DNA of 64,000 nt from Zingiber officinale (taxonomy: Eukaryota > Streptophyta > Magnoliopsida > Zingiberales > Zingiberaceae): NCBI RefSeq assembly GCF_018446385.1, contig NC_056005.1, positions 95,508,984 through 95,572,983 of the forward strand. The letters are read 5' to 3'. The notes below the pieces were generated by a model that saw only the letters and a program-made list of their open reading frames with translations, did no database searches and was not told the origin of the DNA. Below are positions 39,270 to 50,522 of the stretch, piece after piece (the stretch's first letter is position 1; the number at the start of each line of letters is the position of its first letter). Position numbers and translations under genes: made by a program.

Positions 39270-39511
39270 TGCCTTTGCTGTGATTTCGCCGTTGAAACTT
39301 CGCAGACGAAGCTCTGTTTGTAGATAAACTAGTTTCAATTCTTCGGCGTCGTAGTTTGTGGATAGATGAACTTCGACTATAGTTGTTTCTGGCGACTTTG
39401 TGACTGCTACTTGTGCATGGTTTATGCAGTTTCAATCTTGTTTTAATTGATGATCTTGATCAGAATCTGTGTTTCTTGGTGGAAATTCTAACAAGTTTCG
39501 ATCTTCATCCA

Positions 39512-39860
39512 AAGATACTTTGTTTTTATTAAATTTTAGATGGTAAAAATGGAAAATTCGGTAAATTATGGGACCAAAATGAAAGTCTCTCAGCCGATTT
39601 AACACTTCGTTCTCCGCCGGTGGTTTAGGATATTTTGTTTTTATTAAATTATTGAGGGTAAAAATGAAAAATTAGGTAAAATATGGGACCATAATGAAAT
39701 TTTCTCAGGCGATTTAAGACTTCGTTCTCCGCAGGTGGTTTAGGATATTTTGTTTTTATTAAATTATAGAGGGTAAAAATGGAAAATTTGGTAAACTATG
39801 GGACCAAAATGAAATTCTCTCAGGCGATTTAACACTTCGTTCTCCGCCGGTGGTTTAGGG
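39512..39860. repeat. Three tandem copies of a 115-117-bp unit upstream of RAD1
   Basis: The units run 39512-39627, 39628-39742 and 39743-39860. Each contains GGATATTTTGTTTTTATTAA, GGGTAAAAATGGAAAATT, TATGGGACCAAAATGAAA and CACTTCGTTCTCCGCCGGTGG cores. Copies differ at only a few bases. The last ends about 50 bases before the RAD1 start codon. Confidence 0.93.
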
Positions 39861-39910
39861 AGGGGAACTGGGGGCAGTGGCTGTAAAAGTGGAGGAGGCG
39901 GAGGAAGGCG

Positions 39911-42635
39911 ATGAGTTCGTTCACCGGAACACGCGCCGGTGACGGGGACTCGCCCGATCTCGTTTGCCAGCTTGACTGCGTCCAGGGCATGGTCGACGCG
40001 CTCTCGTCTGTCCGGTGGAAGCGTCATCAGGTTCATGTGCCCCTTTGCCTCTTCGATCTCCTTACTCGTTAGGGTTTCATCTTACTGCTTCCTCATCAGG
40101 ATGCTGTGGTCGAGATTTCCGAACACGGACTCGTCCTCATCGTGGAGGAGTCTGGGTGCCTTCAGGCCAGGGTGTATCTGAAGCGTGAGGTACCCTAATC
40201 GATGAAAAAGAAATTTAAGTCTGCATCATTTGGTATGAGCTTTGCTGTTTACTGGGATTGAAATGGTTGCTTTGTTTCTTGGCAGCTGTTTCTTGCGTAT
40301 GAGTATGCGGCGGAAGGACGACCAAGGTTCGGCGTGAGCTTGGGGCTCTTCGTCGATTGTCTCAACATCTTTTCCACTCCTGGACATTCCCCTGTCATCG
40401 AAATCCGTTACCCTGGTCTGGACATGCAACTGCTTTTGAAGTAAGCTTCTTCTTTCTCTTGATTGTGTCTGTAAGTAAAGCTAAATTCCATTGCTGCAGA
40501 GGTTAGATTGTGAAGGTATGTGTAAATTCATCAAGCAGTTTGTGTTCTGTCTCTATGAATTCATTGTTTGTTAAATTGTATTGGGTACTCCTGTGATATC
40601 TACATTGCTGTGCTCAAAAACCAGTTGTTCTTTCTTTAGGGCACTGTTGGATTCCTCCTTGTTCTTAGCAGGTTGAAGTATAGTTGTCTGATAAGTTATA
40701 TGTGTTGGTTTGTGATGCGAGTAATCTATTTGATGTCAGTTTAGGTGCTTTTGTTTAGAAAGATATATATGGAAAGCTCTTGAGCCTGCATCCCCCAAAT
40801 CTTTTTGATGAAGACAGATCTCCGATCTTACATCCAAGGTCTTTACCAGTTGCCCCAGCTGCCACTTCTGTCAGTTTAGGTGATTTAGTCTCTTTAGTCA
40901 AGGTGTGTTGAAAGAATATTGATCAGTTCTAGCAGATCCTGTAACATGATGGCTTTGTTTACTGACAAAAGGGAGAATAGTGTTAACATTTCTGTAATAA
41001 AACATCCTTATGGTGTTACTCTTTCTTCTACTTGAGTTTAAAAATGTAGAGGAAACTAAAGAAAAACTATTAAAAACATTGTGATGATGGTTGATGAATT
41101 ATAAATACTTTCACCATAAGCAGTTTCTGTCTCCTTTTAGAGAAGGATGATGATTCAATGAGATGTATGTGTATTACACACAATTAGATTTGTTTCAATG
41201 ACAAACTGTGGAGACTGTTACATTAATCAATAGTGTGAGTGTCTATGTTTCAGAAAACACTTTCGAGGGTAGCACAAACTGTTTTGAAAGAGGAACCTAA
41301 TTTACTGGTGTTAACAGTGATATCTATTAAATTTATACTTCACTTAATTCTTTATCTCGGCATTCTTGGTAAGTTGTCAAAAAATGCATTAAACTTGAAG
41401 GCTGGAAATAGGCCTTCAAACTACTCACAACTTTATTGTGTGGATTATATACAAGTAGAACCAGTATTCTGAGACCGTGATGATTGTTCAATCGACCAAC
41501 ATTGTCTTGTTTTTGATCTTCAGTGATCACTTTAAGGAGATCTCATAATAGTTTGGAACAGAAAGCTGTTCCGTTGGGTACAATTCGACAACTTGAAAAC
41601 TAGCTAATCATTGGCCTAATATCAAATTGATGAATGAAACATTGATCGACCAGGTGTCCTTTTTGTGCCGCTTACCTAAATCATCTCCTTAGTTTGTTTG
41701 TTTTTTGCTATAAACTTGACGATCTATGCTTTTTGTTGATTTTGCCATTATGGAATTCGATTACATTTTTGTTGCTTGAGATATTGAATGATATTATGAG
41801 CTCGAACTTATATTTCGGCATTGTGAATTACTACTTCCATTGTCCCTGCAAAAGTTGATATTTTAGACTTCATAGGTCGGTCGACACTCCAGATGCTTAT
41901 ATTTATGCAGAGATTAGAACGAGAATTCCTGACACCATAGCCTGGGACTATAACTTCGAACCTATTGGAAGTGTTCCTGTTAGCTTCACAGTCAAGGTAA
42001 ATTCTGTTTTGCGCCAAGCTCGATGGAACTAATTATAATTCAACTCTGCTATGGTCGTTTAGTCTTCTGTTCTAAAGGAAGCGGTTGACGATCTTGAATG
42101 GCCTTGTTCGAGCATCCAGATAAGCCTACAACCAGACCCTCCTGCCGTGACATTTAGAGGTGAAGGTCATGGGGACTTGCAGGTTAGAGAAGTTTCTATA
42201 CCAAATTCATTGAAAAACTGATGATAGCTTCACCCTTATCGACAGATTGAATTCCTGTATTATGCAAATACCGATCTTCTGATTGCGTTCCAGTGTGATC
42301 ATTCTGTCTCGAACAGGTATCTACTTTCCTTTCCGGATCCCCCTTGACAATGCCAATAACATCGCAATGTACTTTTCGTCGACGATATACACAGATACAA
42401 GTACAAATTTCTCCAAGCAGCGACATCAAACATTCCAAGCAGTGTGTTGAAGGACAACAGAGGAAGCAAAGTGACTGTCGGGAGGGGCGGGATGCTGAAG
42501 ATACAACACTTGGTATCGGTGAGACGATCGTCGGCCCAACATTCCTGTGGTGATCAACATCCTAGCCATATCGCTTACATCGAGTTCTTTGTCAAACCAG
42601 AAGAAGAAGAAGAATGTCCTGTTGGTGACAATTAG
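39911..42635 (+). CDS. RAD1: Cell cycle checkpoint protein RAD1 (9-1-1 clamp subunit), 305 aa, seven exons
   Basis: Exons are 39911-40030, 40100-40189, 40286-40440, 41876-41996, 42063-42182, 42246-42316 and 42395-42635. All introns have GT-AG borders and the phases agree at each junction, giving 305 residues. The protein has two PCNA-like halves typical of RAD1: an N-terminal half with VQGMVDALSSVRWKRHQDAV, ISEHGLVLIVEES and SLGLFVDCLNIF, and a C-terminal half with EIRTRIPDTIAWDY, FRGEGHGDLQIEFLYY, LIAFQCDHSVSNRYKYKFL, VLKDNRGSKVTVGRGGMLK and HIAYIEFFVKPEEEEE. With RAD9 and HUS1 it forms the ring clamp loaded at DNA damage to activate ATR signalling in the nucleus. Intron 3 (40441-41875) is by far the longest. 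The start at 39911 is the first ATG in frame after the promoter repeats. Confidence 0.95.
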
Positions 42636-44653
42636 GATCCTAGACTGGGTGTTTCTGTGACAATATTGAAATTTTGAGGGCTAAAGTGAGTAGAGTTTAA
42701 TTCTGAGGTTCTTCCAATTTGTGTTGTAACACTAACTAATATAAAAGTAGTGTTCAGGCTTTTGTTTGCCTTCCAGTGGCAAATATGCATATTCACCCTT
42801 TAAAAATATTGAAATACATGTTTATCAGTATAAATGTTAAAATATTCTTATTTTAATTCGGTGAATGTTTATTTTTCTCTCTTTCTTTCATTTTAATTAT
42901 TTTTTTTTTCAAATTTAATATCATCCTAAAACATATAAATGCCATTTTGAAGAGAACGGATCCTAATTTTTATGGTGCCTTTTCTGTTCTATAAAGTGCG
43001 GACGAAGGATCCCGTCTGTATTTTAAAATATTAAATAAATTATTGTAAAAGATTATTATCATTTTAAGATTATTATTATCTTGAATGATATTTATTAAAT
43101 TTTAAATATAAATACGCAAAATGGTAAGAATTTCAAGGATCGGACGTTCTGCACGCCCTTCCAAGAGCCGTCGCCGAGGAGGCGGAGGAGGTGGAAGAGG
43201 GGAACGCTGCCGACGTACGGAGGCGGAGGTTGAGGTGGAGGAGGGAAACTTCTTCTATCGCGGCGAGCAAGTCCGGCCGATCGAGATCAGGAGCAATTGG
43301 GAGGCACGGATTGTGTTGGAGAAGCGACTTCAAGAGCTGCGATCGTAGTACCGTCTGAGGTCTGCTCCATCTCTCTTGCTCTCGTAATGTTCCTATTTTA
43401 CGGAAAACAAAAGAAAAACAAATTTTCTTCATTTTGCTTGTATGCGTTCGGATATTTTTTCGAGATTGAGAATGCCATAAGCTAACGAGTTCATAAAACT
43501 GCGATTGTGTTTTTCGGCATCGATGAAAAAGAAATCGTGATAAATCACAGCTTTTGCTTTTGTTTCTTGAATTTGAAGATCTTTCTACTGAAAGTTACAA
43601 AAGAAGATAATGTGCTTTTGCGTGAAGACCTAAAAGTTCATCCAAAATCTCTTGGGGGATTGCATGGTGGTACCTTCCTATTTACAAGCTTAAAGAGAAT
43701 TGACTTTGAGCAATTTCCCCATTTTGAATTAATTCCAGGTTGATGTTATTGATGTTTCACCTTGGTAGCCAATGATTGGGTTCAGTTCAGTTAACCACAA
43801 TGGCAAGGCGAGAAAGGATTTCAGAACTGAGCTAGTTCCATGTGCAGTCAGAGTGAGAAAGGTTCTGATGGGCTTCTTGTCACCCTGCAAAAGACGACGT
43901 CAAGGGATCGAATAGGTTTGCACCTGAAAAATAACTAAGTCTATTTGCTAAGGACGAGTGTTTGACTTGATTGAATGCAACACAACTCAACTAATCGCAT
44001 CTACCCTTTGCAGTTAATGCACCATATGTAAGCATTCCTCATAATTGAGGTTGTCTTCGATCCGAAGGGCTTCCACGCAATGCTCGTTAGAGGGAGGCTA
44101 GTGTGCCCCGATCATCCAGACAAAAGGTGAACTCATGGACCTGTAATTCTCTCAAGGTCCTATTCTCTCCGACTGTGGCTGACTACTAGTGCAGTCCACA
44201 TTCCAACCAGAATGTAGGTCTTACAAATGGTCCCATGTTTTGTTGCTATACACTTGTGCAGATGTAGGCCTTACAAATGAAGTCCCTATCACCTATCTTG
44301 TGTGGCAGCAATGAATCTCTTTATCCTGATTCATATAAATTAAATGATTGATCAAGAGCATGGCCAAGTTGTTCATCCCCTTGCCTCATATCGACCCTTA
44401 GCTTCAATCTCACTTCACACAAGCAATTGCTGAGCTCACTTCCAGAGAATTTTGACCATGTACCAGACAAACCCTACCTTCTTATGGTCAGTATTCTTCC
44501 TCAAATCTGTAACTCATGTTTCATGTTTCTTTCCCTTTTCTTCATGAAACATCTATACAAACATTACTCATTTCATGGTAATATACTTCTACTTTTTGCC
44601 TCTGTAATCACTGCATCATAATTGATACATAACTAGGTTTCTGCCCGAGTGCA
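42636..44653. other. Intergenic region, no convincing gene
   Basis: A 75-codon open frame at 43121-43348 (Arg/Gly-rich, then GEQVRPIEIRSNWEARIVLEKRLQELRS) starts about 10 bases after a TATA-like ATATAAATA, and I do not recognise it. A further open stretch at 43507-43743 is also unrecognised. The segment 43740-44450 is GC-moderate and could be decayed coding or leader sequence of the D27-like gene; there is an acceptor-like TAACTAG at about 44629-44635 just before its start. Confidence 0.45.
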
Positions 44654-47600
44654 ATGGACCTTCTGTGTATGCCAACGACAAAGCTTCCAATTGCAAAATG
44701 GCGTGGCAGTGGTGCGCGCAACTATTGCATTCGATGTGCAGGGGTCATAGGGCCGACTGGTGTTCCGGCACCGATGGGCCAGAAGACACAATACAACGAT
44801 GGGCTGTTTGAGAAACTCTTCATGTCGTTGTTTGCTCGGAAGATGGAGAAATTTGCATCTGGCGGAGCGGAGAAGAAACAACGTGCATTCTGGGATATGG
44901 ATTATGAGAATTTTGTAGATGTTTCCAAGAGAGTGATGACGGGGAGGTCGAGGAAGCAGCAGCTGGAGGTTGTTAGGGAGGTTCTTCTATCCATGCTCCC
45001 TCCTGGTGCTCCAGCACAGGTTCCAAATATAACTGTTTGCATATTTATTTGTGTTTCTTTCACTGGTATCTCATTTGTCTAGAATTTAGTATATTTTTAT
45101 ACTGTACTTGATTGATAAAGATAATTATTTCATTTTTCATGAATTCTAATTAACTATCCTATATTTGATTGTAGAAATCAACTTTGAATTATGATTTCCT
45201 TGCAATTGTGGTGGTTTAGAGAGAGTTATTTCTTATTTTCTTCTAAGAATAGTTATTTATTATTTATTTCATTATTCATAAAATAGATATTCTTACTTCA
45301 TTCAACCCCCACTTTGATCCATTGTTATTGTTACAGTTATAAGCATGGACTTGAAAATCCTATAATTGAATACTATATAACTCATAAGAAGTCAGACACT
45401 CAGCAATATGTAGGTAGAATTGGCCAATTGAGCTAGTCAGATTGAGCAATCAAGCGAATTGGTAAGGCCAAATGGCTTCATACGACTAGATGAGTCAGCC
45501 AGGTTAAAGAGGGGCAGACTAAACCCGAATGAGCTAGCAAGATCAGGTGACTAGTAAGGTCAAATAAACCTACCAAAATAGATGAGTTTTTCGGACCAAG
45601 TTGGTTGAACAAGTAGGCAAACCAAGCGAATTGAACTAATCAGTCGAGCCAGGGGCCTGAAGGTAGTTGGAGGTAGATCAATGTGCCCAGTGAGGCAGTC
45701 AAGTAGAGTTGATCAGTTATTTCTAATCAGGAAGATCGTTTGAACTTGATGAGTTTGACAAAATATTTATGTAGAAATACTTTGCCATCGTAAAAATTAT
45801 TACTTATCTATTCTTTGTAAAATTCCTATGAACTAACTATAAAAATAACGTTCTATGTCTATTTCATTTCATAGAGCAAAACAAGGAACACTTATTTCTT
45901 TTTTATTTTTATTGTCTATTTTGTTTTTAGGAATAATTTGCATTCCTTATTTATTCCATTTTATGAACCTAACTCACTATTGAATTGTAGCAAGAATTAC
46001 TGATAAGAGAAGGTTTACTGATTGGCTGTTTTTTCGATTCCAGTTCAGGAAACTGTTTCCTCCAACGAGATGGGCAGCAGAGTTCAATGCTGCTTTAACA
46101 GTGCCTTTCTTTTACTGGTTAGTTGGACCATCTGAGGTACTAGTTATTTACTTGCTCAAGGTTAATCTGTGTTGCATCTCGTGCTATCAGTTGTTTCGGT
46201 CGCACTTTTAATGTTTAAGGATTCGTTCGTTTATTAGAAAAAAACTTCTCATGTAAAATAGGAGAATTTTTCAAGAATTTTGCTATGACTGTAAATATTA
46301 TCTGAGACACAATAGCTATCAAAGTGGGCTCTCAAAGGGGGGAGAGAATATTCAGGAATAAGATCAATGAATTTCCTTAGTAATTGCTATGCAACGCTAT
46401 ATGTATGTTAGTACATTGTCACAGGAGTTAAATTTCTCAGTGGCTGCTTTAGATTTACACTTCTACTTATTTCGATCGCTCCTTGTGTCTCAGGTCATTG
46501 AAGTGGAAGTCAATGGAGTGAAACAAAGAAGTGGAGTGCTTATTAAAAAGTGCAGGTGTGCATTCCTCTCTACATGATTTTTTTCCGACTCCTTTTCAAC
46601 CGTCTGATCCGGCTAGGATTTGATTCCCCACCGTCGATATAGACATCAATGGCCAGAATCAAATTCTGACTCAATTGGATGATAGTCCACAAAGAACCTA
46701 GAAAACCTTATAAAGCTCGGATTTACATTCAACTAAACACTTTTTCTCTTATTTTTACTCGATTTATGCTACACATTTTCAGGTACTTGGAGAACAGTGG
46801 ATGCGTCGGGATGTGTGTCAACATGTGCAAGTTGCCTACTCAAGACTTCTTCACCAATGACTTTGGACTCCCCTTGACAATGAACCCAAGTATGCAAAAC
46901 CTTACTCAATCCATTGAACTTGGCTTGAACAACACTTTGGTTGATCATATTGTTTCTATATCCACTTTTCATTACCGACAAGATTCGAGGCCTTCCATTG
47001 TTTGTTAGTTAAGTAGCGAACTTGATCACAAAGATCACTTGATTATTTCTTAGGTACCGATGAACATTTACTTTAATTCGGGAAGTGAAGCCCTATTTCT
47101 TAGCCATGCAGTGTTCTTTTCGTTAGATAAGCACTCATCTTCGCCTTCACTAATCACTCCTAACTTGTCACATTCACTTCTTTCCAAGTGAAGACTCATT
47201 TGGTATGCGAAACCTTACTCAATCCATTGAACTTGACTTGAACAACACTTTGGTTGATCATATTGTTTCTATATCCACTTTTCATTACCGACAAGATTCG
47301 AGGCCTTCCTTTGTTTGTTAGTTAAGTAGCGAACTTGATCACAAAGATCACTTGATTATTTCTTAGGTACCGATGAACATTTACTTCAATTCGGGAAGTG
47401 AAGCCCTATTTCTTAGCCATGCAGTGTTCTTTTCGTTAGATAAGCACTCATCTCGTCGCCTTCACTCCTAACTTGTCACATTCACTTCTTTCCAAGTGAA
47501 GACTCATTTGGTGTCGTCTACATCTAAATCCAACCTCAGGTTGTTTCCTAGATGACTTCAATCCAATCCCCTCCACTCCAACCGAACTGAACGAATTTCA

Positions 47601-47923
47601 ACTGAGCTATGCGCCTTGATCCGACCCAACTTGAATAGTCATCAGACTTTACTATGCACGCATTATGGTTAAAGATAACATTCTTTGCCTGGTTAAAAAC
47701 TGCAGATTTTGAGGATATGAGCTGCGAAATGGTGTACGGTCAAGTGCCGCCGCCTATTGAAGAAGATGCTGCTTCAAAGCAGCCTTGCTATGCCGATATC
47801 TGTAAGTCAACCACTGCTCGCACCATCGAGTAGTTCGAAATTCCATTATTTTGATCTTCTGAGCTAATTTCTACAGGTTCCATGGCCAGCTTCAGCTCTC
47901 CCTCTTGCCCAAAACTTCAATAA
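44654..47923 (+). CDS. D27L1: D27-like beta-carotene isomerase family protein (DUF4033), 256 aa, six exons
   Basis: Exons are 44654-45019, 46044-46136, 46494-46555, 46783-46889, 47706-47801 and 47877-47923. All have GT-AG borders and continuous phase. Residues 1-40 resemble a plastid transit peptide (basic, few acids). The domain that follows has [60 protein letters not shown] and the Cys-rich signature [20 protein letters not shown] with [20 protein letters not shown] and a final CYADIC. This matches the DWARF27 family, iron-dependent plastid carotene cis/trans isomerases linked to strigolactone synthesis. The [12 protein letters not shown] and [13 protein letters not shown] wording points to the D27-LIKE1 branch rather than D27 itself, from memory. 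The first Met is the likely start; an upstream non-coding exon is possible. Confidence 0.9.
45380..45760. other. Repeat-like insertion in intron 1 of the D27-like gene
   Basis: The middle of the 1.02-kb intron 45020-46043 carries a purine-rich segment full of short recurring words (GCGAATTG, GAGCTAG, CAGTCGAG, AAGGTCAAAT), unlike the AT-rich rest of the intron. It looks like an old repeat, family not recognised. Confidence 0.4.
46890..47510. repeat. Tandem duplication (about 313 bp) in intron 4 of the D27-like gene
   Basis: Copy 1 is 46890-47202 and copy 2 is 47203-47510. They are nearly identical, with one short length difference near the TCACTCC words. Copy 1 begins exactly at the intron's donor GTATGC, and copy 2 begins with GTATGC as well. 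Confidence 0.95.
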
Positions 47924-48211
47924 CAACAGCACTTGAGAACGATGCCAGCCATTTCAGCAAACAACACTCTATACACTAGCTTTAAAGTCAACACTATTCC
48001 AAATGCTTAAACCAAATTTTATATGTATGAATTTCATATTATTTTTTTTTATATAGTACATGATTTAAGGAAACAAATAATAAAAATTGCAGTTTATAAA
48101 TTTTTTAGAACCCTAGTTTATATATAGTACATGATATCAAAAACTATAGCGTTGATGTAAAAAAGTTATAGCATATCATATAAAGTTAGTTCTTAACAAG
48201 CAAAGGAAGAG

Positions 48212-48440
48212 TTACGATCTCTTTGGGAGGAGGTGAGGGAAGGGTAAGTAAAGGGAAAGTTATATTTACTTATTTAGGAAGGAGGTGAGGGGAGGGGTGG
48301 AGAATTTTTATCCTCTTTTATGAATTTTTAACATCCCGATTCTCCTTACATCCCAAATCGAGATATAAGGAAGTTATCCTCCATTCCTTTCGCTTTTCAT
48401 TAATGAATCTTTTCTCATCCCATCCAAACATAGGGTTAGG
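48212..48440. mobile_element. Possible small MITE
   Basis: The left end CTCTTTGGGAGGAGGTGAG and the right end CTCATCCCATCCAAACATAGGG are imperfect inverted repeats of a type (TTTGG..GGG / CCATCCAAA) common in plant MITEs. Target duplications are not clear. Confidence 0.35.
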
Positions 48441-48590
48441 AGGGGAGAAAGAAATCAAAAACTATAATGTTGGATGTAAAAAGTTATAGCATATGTTATA
48501 AACTTAGGATTTAATAAGGAAAGGAAAAGAGTTAGAGGGGGAGAACTATTGGAGCGAAAAATAAGTGAAGCGGTTACTTTAGTAAAAGTC

Positions 48591-48720
48591 AGTTCCATAC
48601 TATCTAAGAGGGGGTGAGGATATTTATCCTAATACAATGGTCTTTTATATAAGGGAGTTCCATACTATCTAAGAGGGGGTGAGGATATTTATCTTAGTAC
48701 AATGATCTTTTATATAAAGG
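48591..48720. repeat. 65-bp tandem duplication
   Basis: AGTTCCATACTATCTAAGAG begins at 48591 and again at 48656, and each copy runs through a CTTTTATATAA end. The copies differ at a few bases. Confidence 0.92.
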
Positions 48721-49255
48721 AGGTCAGACACTTAATGAAACATATTATATCTATTGAAAATTGATCTCAAAATCTATTGAAACAATCATCCATGTAGATG
48801 TCAACCACCCCTAACTCGATCATTCGCTGGCTTGGTTTGATTATTAGACAAATTAATATCAACATTTTACGTATCATATTTTTATTATATTTTTTCTCTT
48901 TCCACATTCAAATTTTTTTTCTCTTTATATTTTATTTTTTTATTTGTTCCATTTAAAAATTTACTATTCTCAATTTACGCTATATAAATATATTTTGGAT
49001 TGAAATAACTTGGAACAAAAATCAATGTGTTCATATGAACCTAATTAATGTATCTATTTGAATTTAAATGGAAAGCAAAATGAAAAAGAAAATGGGAAAA
49101 AGAAAAGTGTAAAATGGCAATATGATAGAAATTTGGGCCAGGTTATATTTTTAAGCCCAAAAGGCTCAATTCCTAACAGAAGGCCCACTAGCTACTGTGT
49201 GGCGAGTCTTCTTCCAAGTCTGCTCGCCCTTTCCTCTCTTCGACGTCGATCGCTA

Positions 49256-49474
49256 ATGGACGACGCCATTGGTCGAAGTCGAACGTTCTTATCTTGTATC
49301 GTTACGGATTCCGATGCCTCGCGCCCATCTTCAATTCAAGCAGAAGAGAGAACCAAGAAGATGACGTCGTTTCTGCGCTTCGTGATCTGTGAGTACCACC
49401 TCCTCCTACTTTTGAATTTAGTTCATCCGCAACATTTCAACGTATGGATTGCTCAATCGAATGCTCTTGAGTAG
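49256..49474 (+). other. Unrecognised short open frame
   Basis: From the ATG at 49256 the frame reads MDDAIGRSRTFLSC... to FVIC and on to 49474, with a GTGAG donor-like sequence at about 49390. The sequence here is GC-richer than the surroundings, so it could be the first exon of a small gene. No family was recognised and no following exon was found. Confidence 0.25.
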
Positions 49475-50522
49475 ACCGTAGCCTACGATATCTCAAATCA
49501 ATGAAGCTCTCCAGCAATCTGCGCCAAAATGCTGTTTTTTGTTTCTTTTTAACTGTCCTCGATCACTTAAAGAATGATAATTGAACCCTAGACACTGGCA
49601 ACTATCCATGGCCACTGCCGACTCTTTGCCTGGTGGAACGTAGAACAAAAGGTTTCAATACCATGACACGAAACACTTAGATATCCTCTGCTTAGCCTCT
49701 TGTGCACAGAACTTGTAGCAACAGTAGATACATCGACAGCCGTTATACAATCTCTTGATTTCCCCCTGAATAGGTATGCACTCTAGTTCATCAAAATATT
49801 TGTTTGGCAAATAAATAAACTTACATGCTCATCTGTTAGCCTTCTGTTTTCCTGTGGTTATGTATGCACTCTCTAATTCATCACATTATCCATTTGGCAT
49901 ATAAACTAACAAGTTCATCTATTACCCACAAAAACAAGCATACAACAACAAAAAGTAAGCGAGGATGTATTGCTAGGGAAGAAAACTAGATGGCAGCAAT
50001 GATAACACATCTCTTAGACAATTACATAAGAAATTAACCCCCCAAAAAGAAGAAAACTTGTTTGGTTGGGTTCATAATTATAGGTGATGCTTCACTAGCA
50101 AGCAAGCTACATTTGCCAGAGCTGCAATGCCAAACCTTGTTCGAGAACTAGGTCTGGCAAATTTTATGCACCATCTTTTCCATGGGGTGCCCATGTGAGA
50201 TTCACAAGTAGTGTCCATTGTTAATGATTAATGACTGGAACCTGTTAACCACTTGTGGAATATCAATACATACGATTTATCTTTTTATTGCTAGTAAGTT
50301 GCTCAAAATTTTGTATTCAAAGTATCTACAAAGACATACCTTCTTCTACCATAATCTGAATACTCCATCTATCTACTTACATAGACATGTGGTGTTTTGT
50401 CGCTGCCATTAACCAATGGAAATGGTTGATATATGGAAACAAGAATCAAGCATGATTGGTTTGTTAAAGCTAATAATGTGATGCTAAGTGAGATGAGATC
50501 TATCGAGCATGATGTATCTGGA

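Larger units (their letters stand above)
47924..50522. other. Intergenic region between the D27-like and PIF3-like genes
   Basis: Both flanking genes end here (convergent). It contains a possible MITE at about 48212-48440, two related AT-rich segments (about 48125-48190 and 48455-48520), a 65-bp tandem duplication at 48591-48720 and an unrecognised open frame at 49058-49474. The rest is AT-rich with nothing recognised. Confidence 0.6.

Noticed and set aside
38822-39338. Minus-strand frames over histone H1
   Set aside because: Phe- and Leu-rich shadows of a Lys-rich coding strand.
49256-49474. A new protein-coding gene at the open frame
   Set aside because: No recognised domain, no second exon and no clear promoter; kept only as an unrecognised frame.
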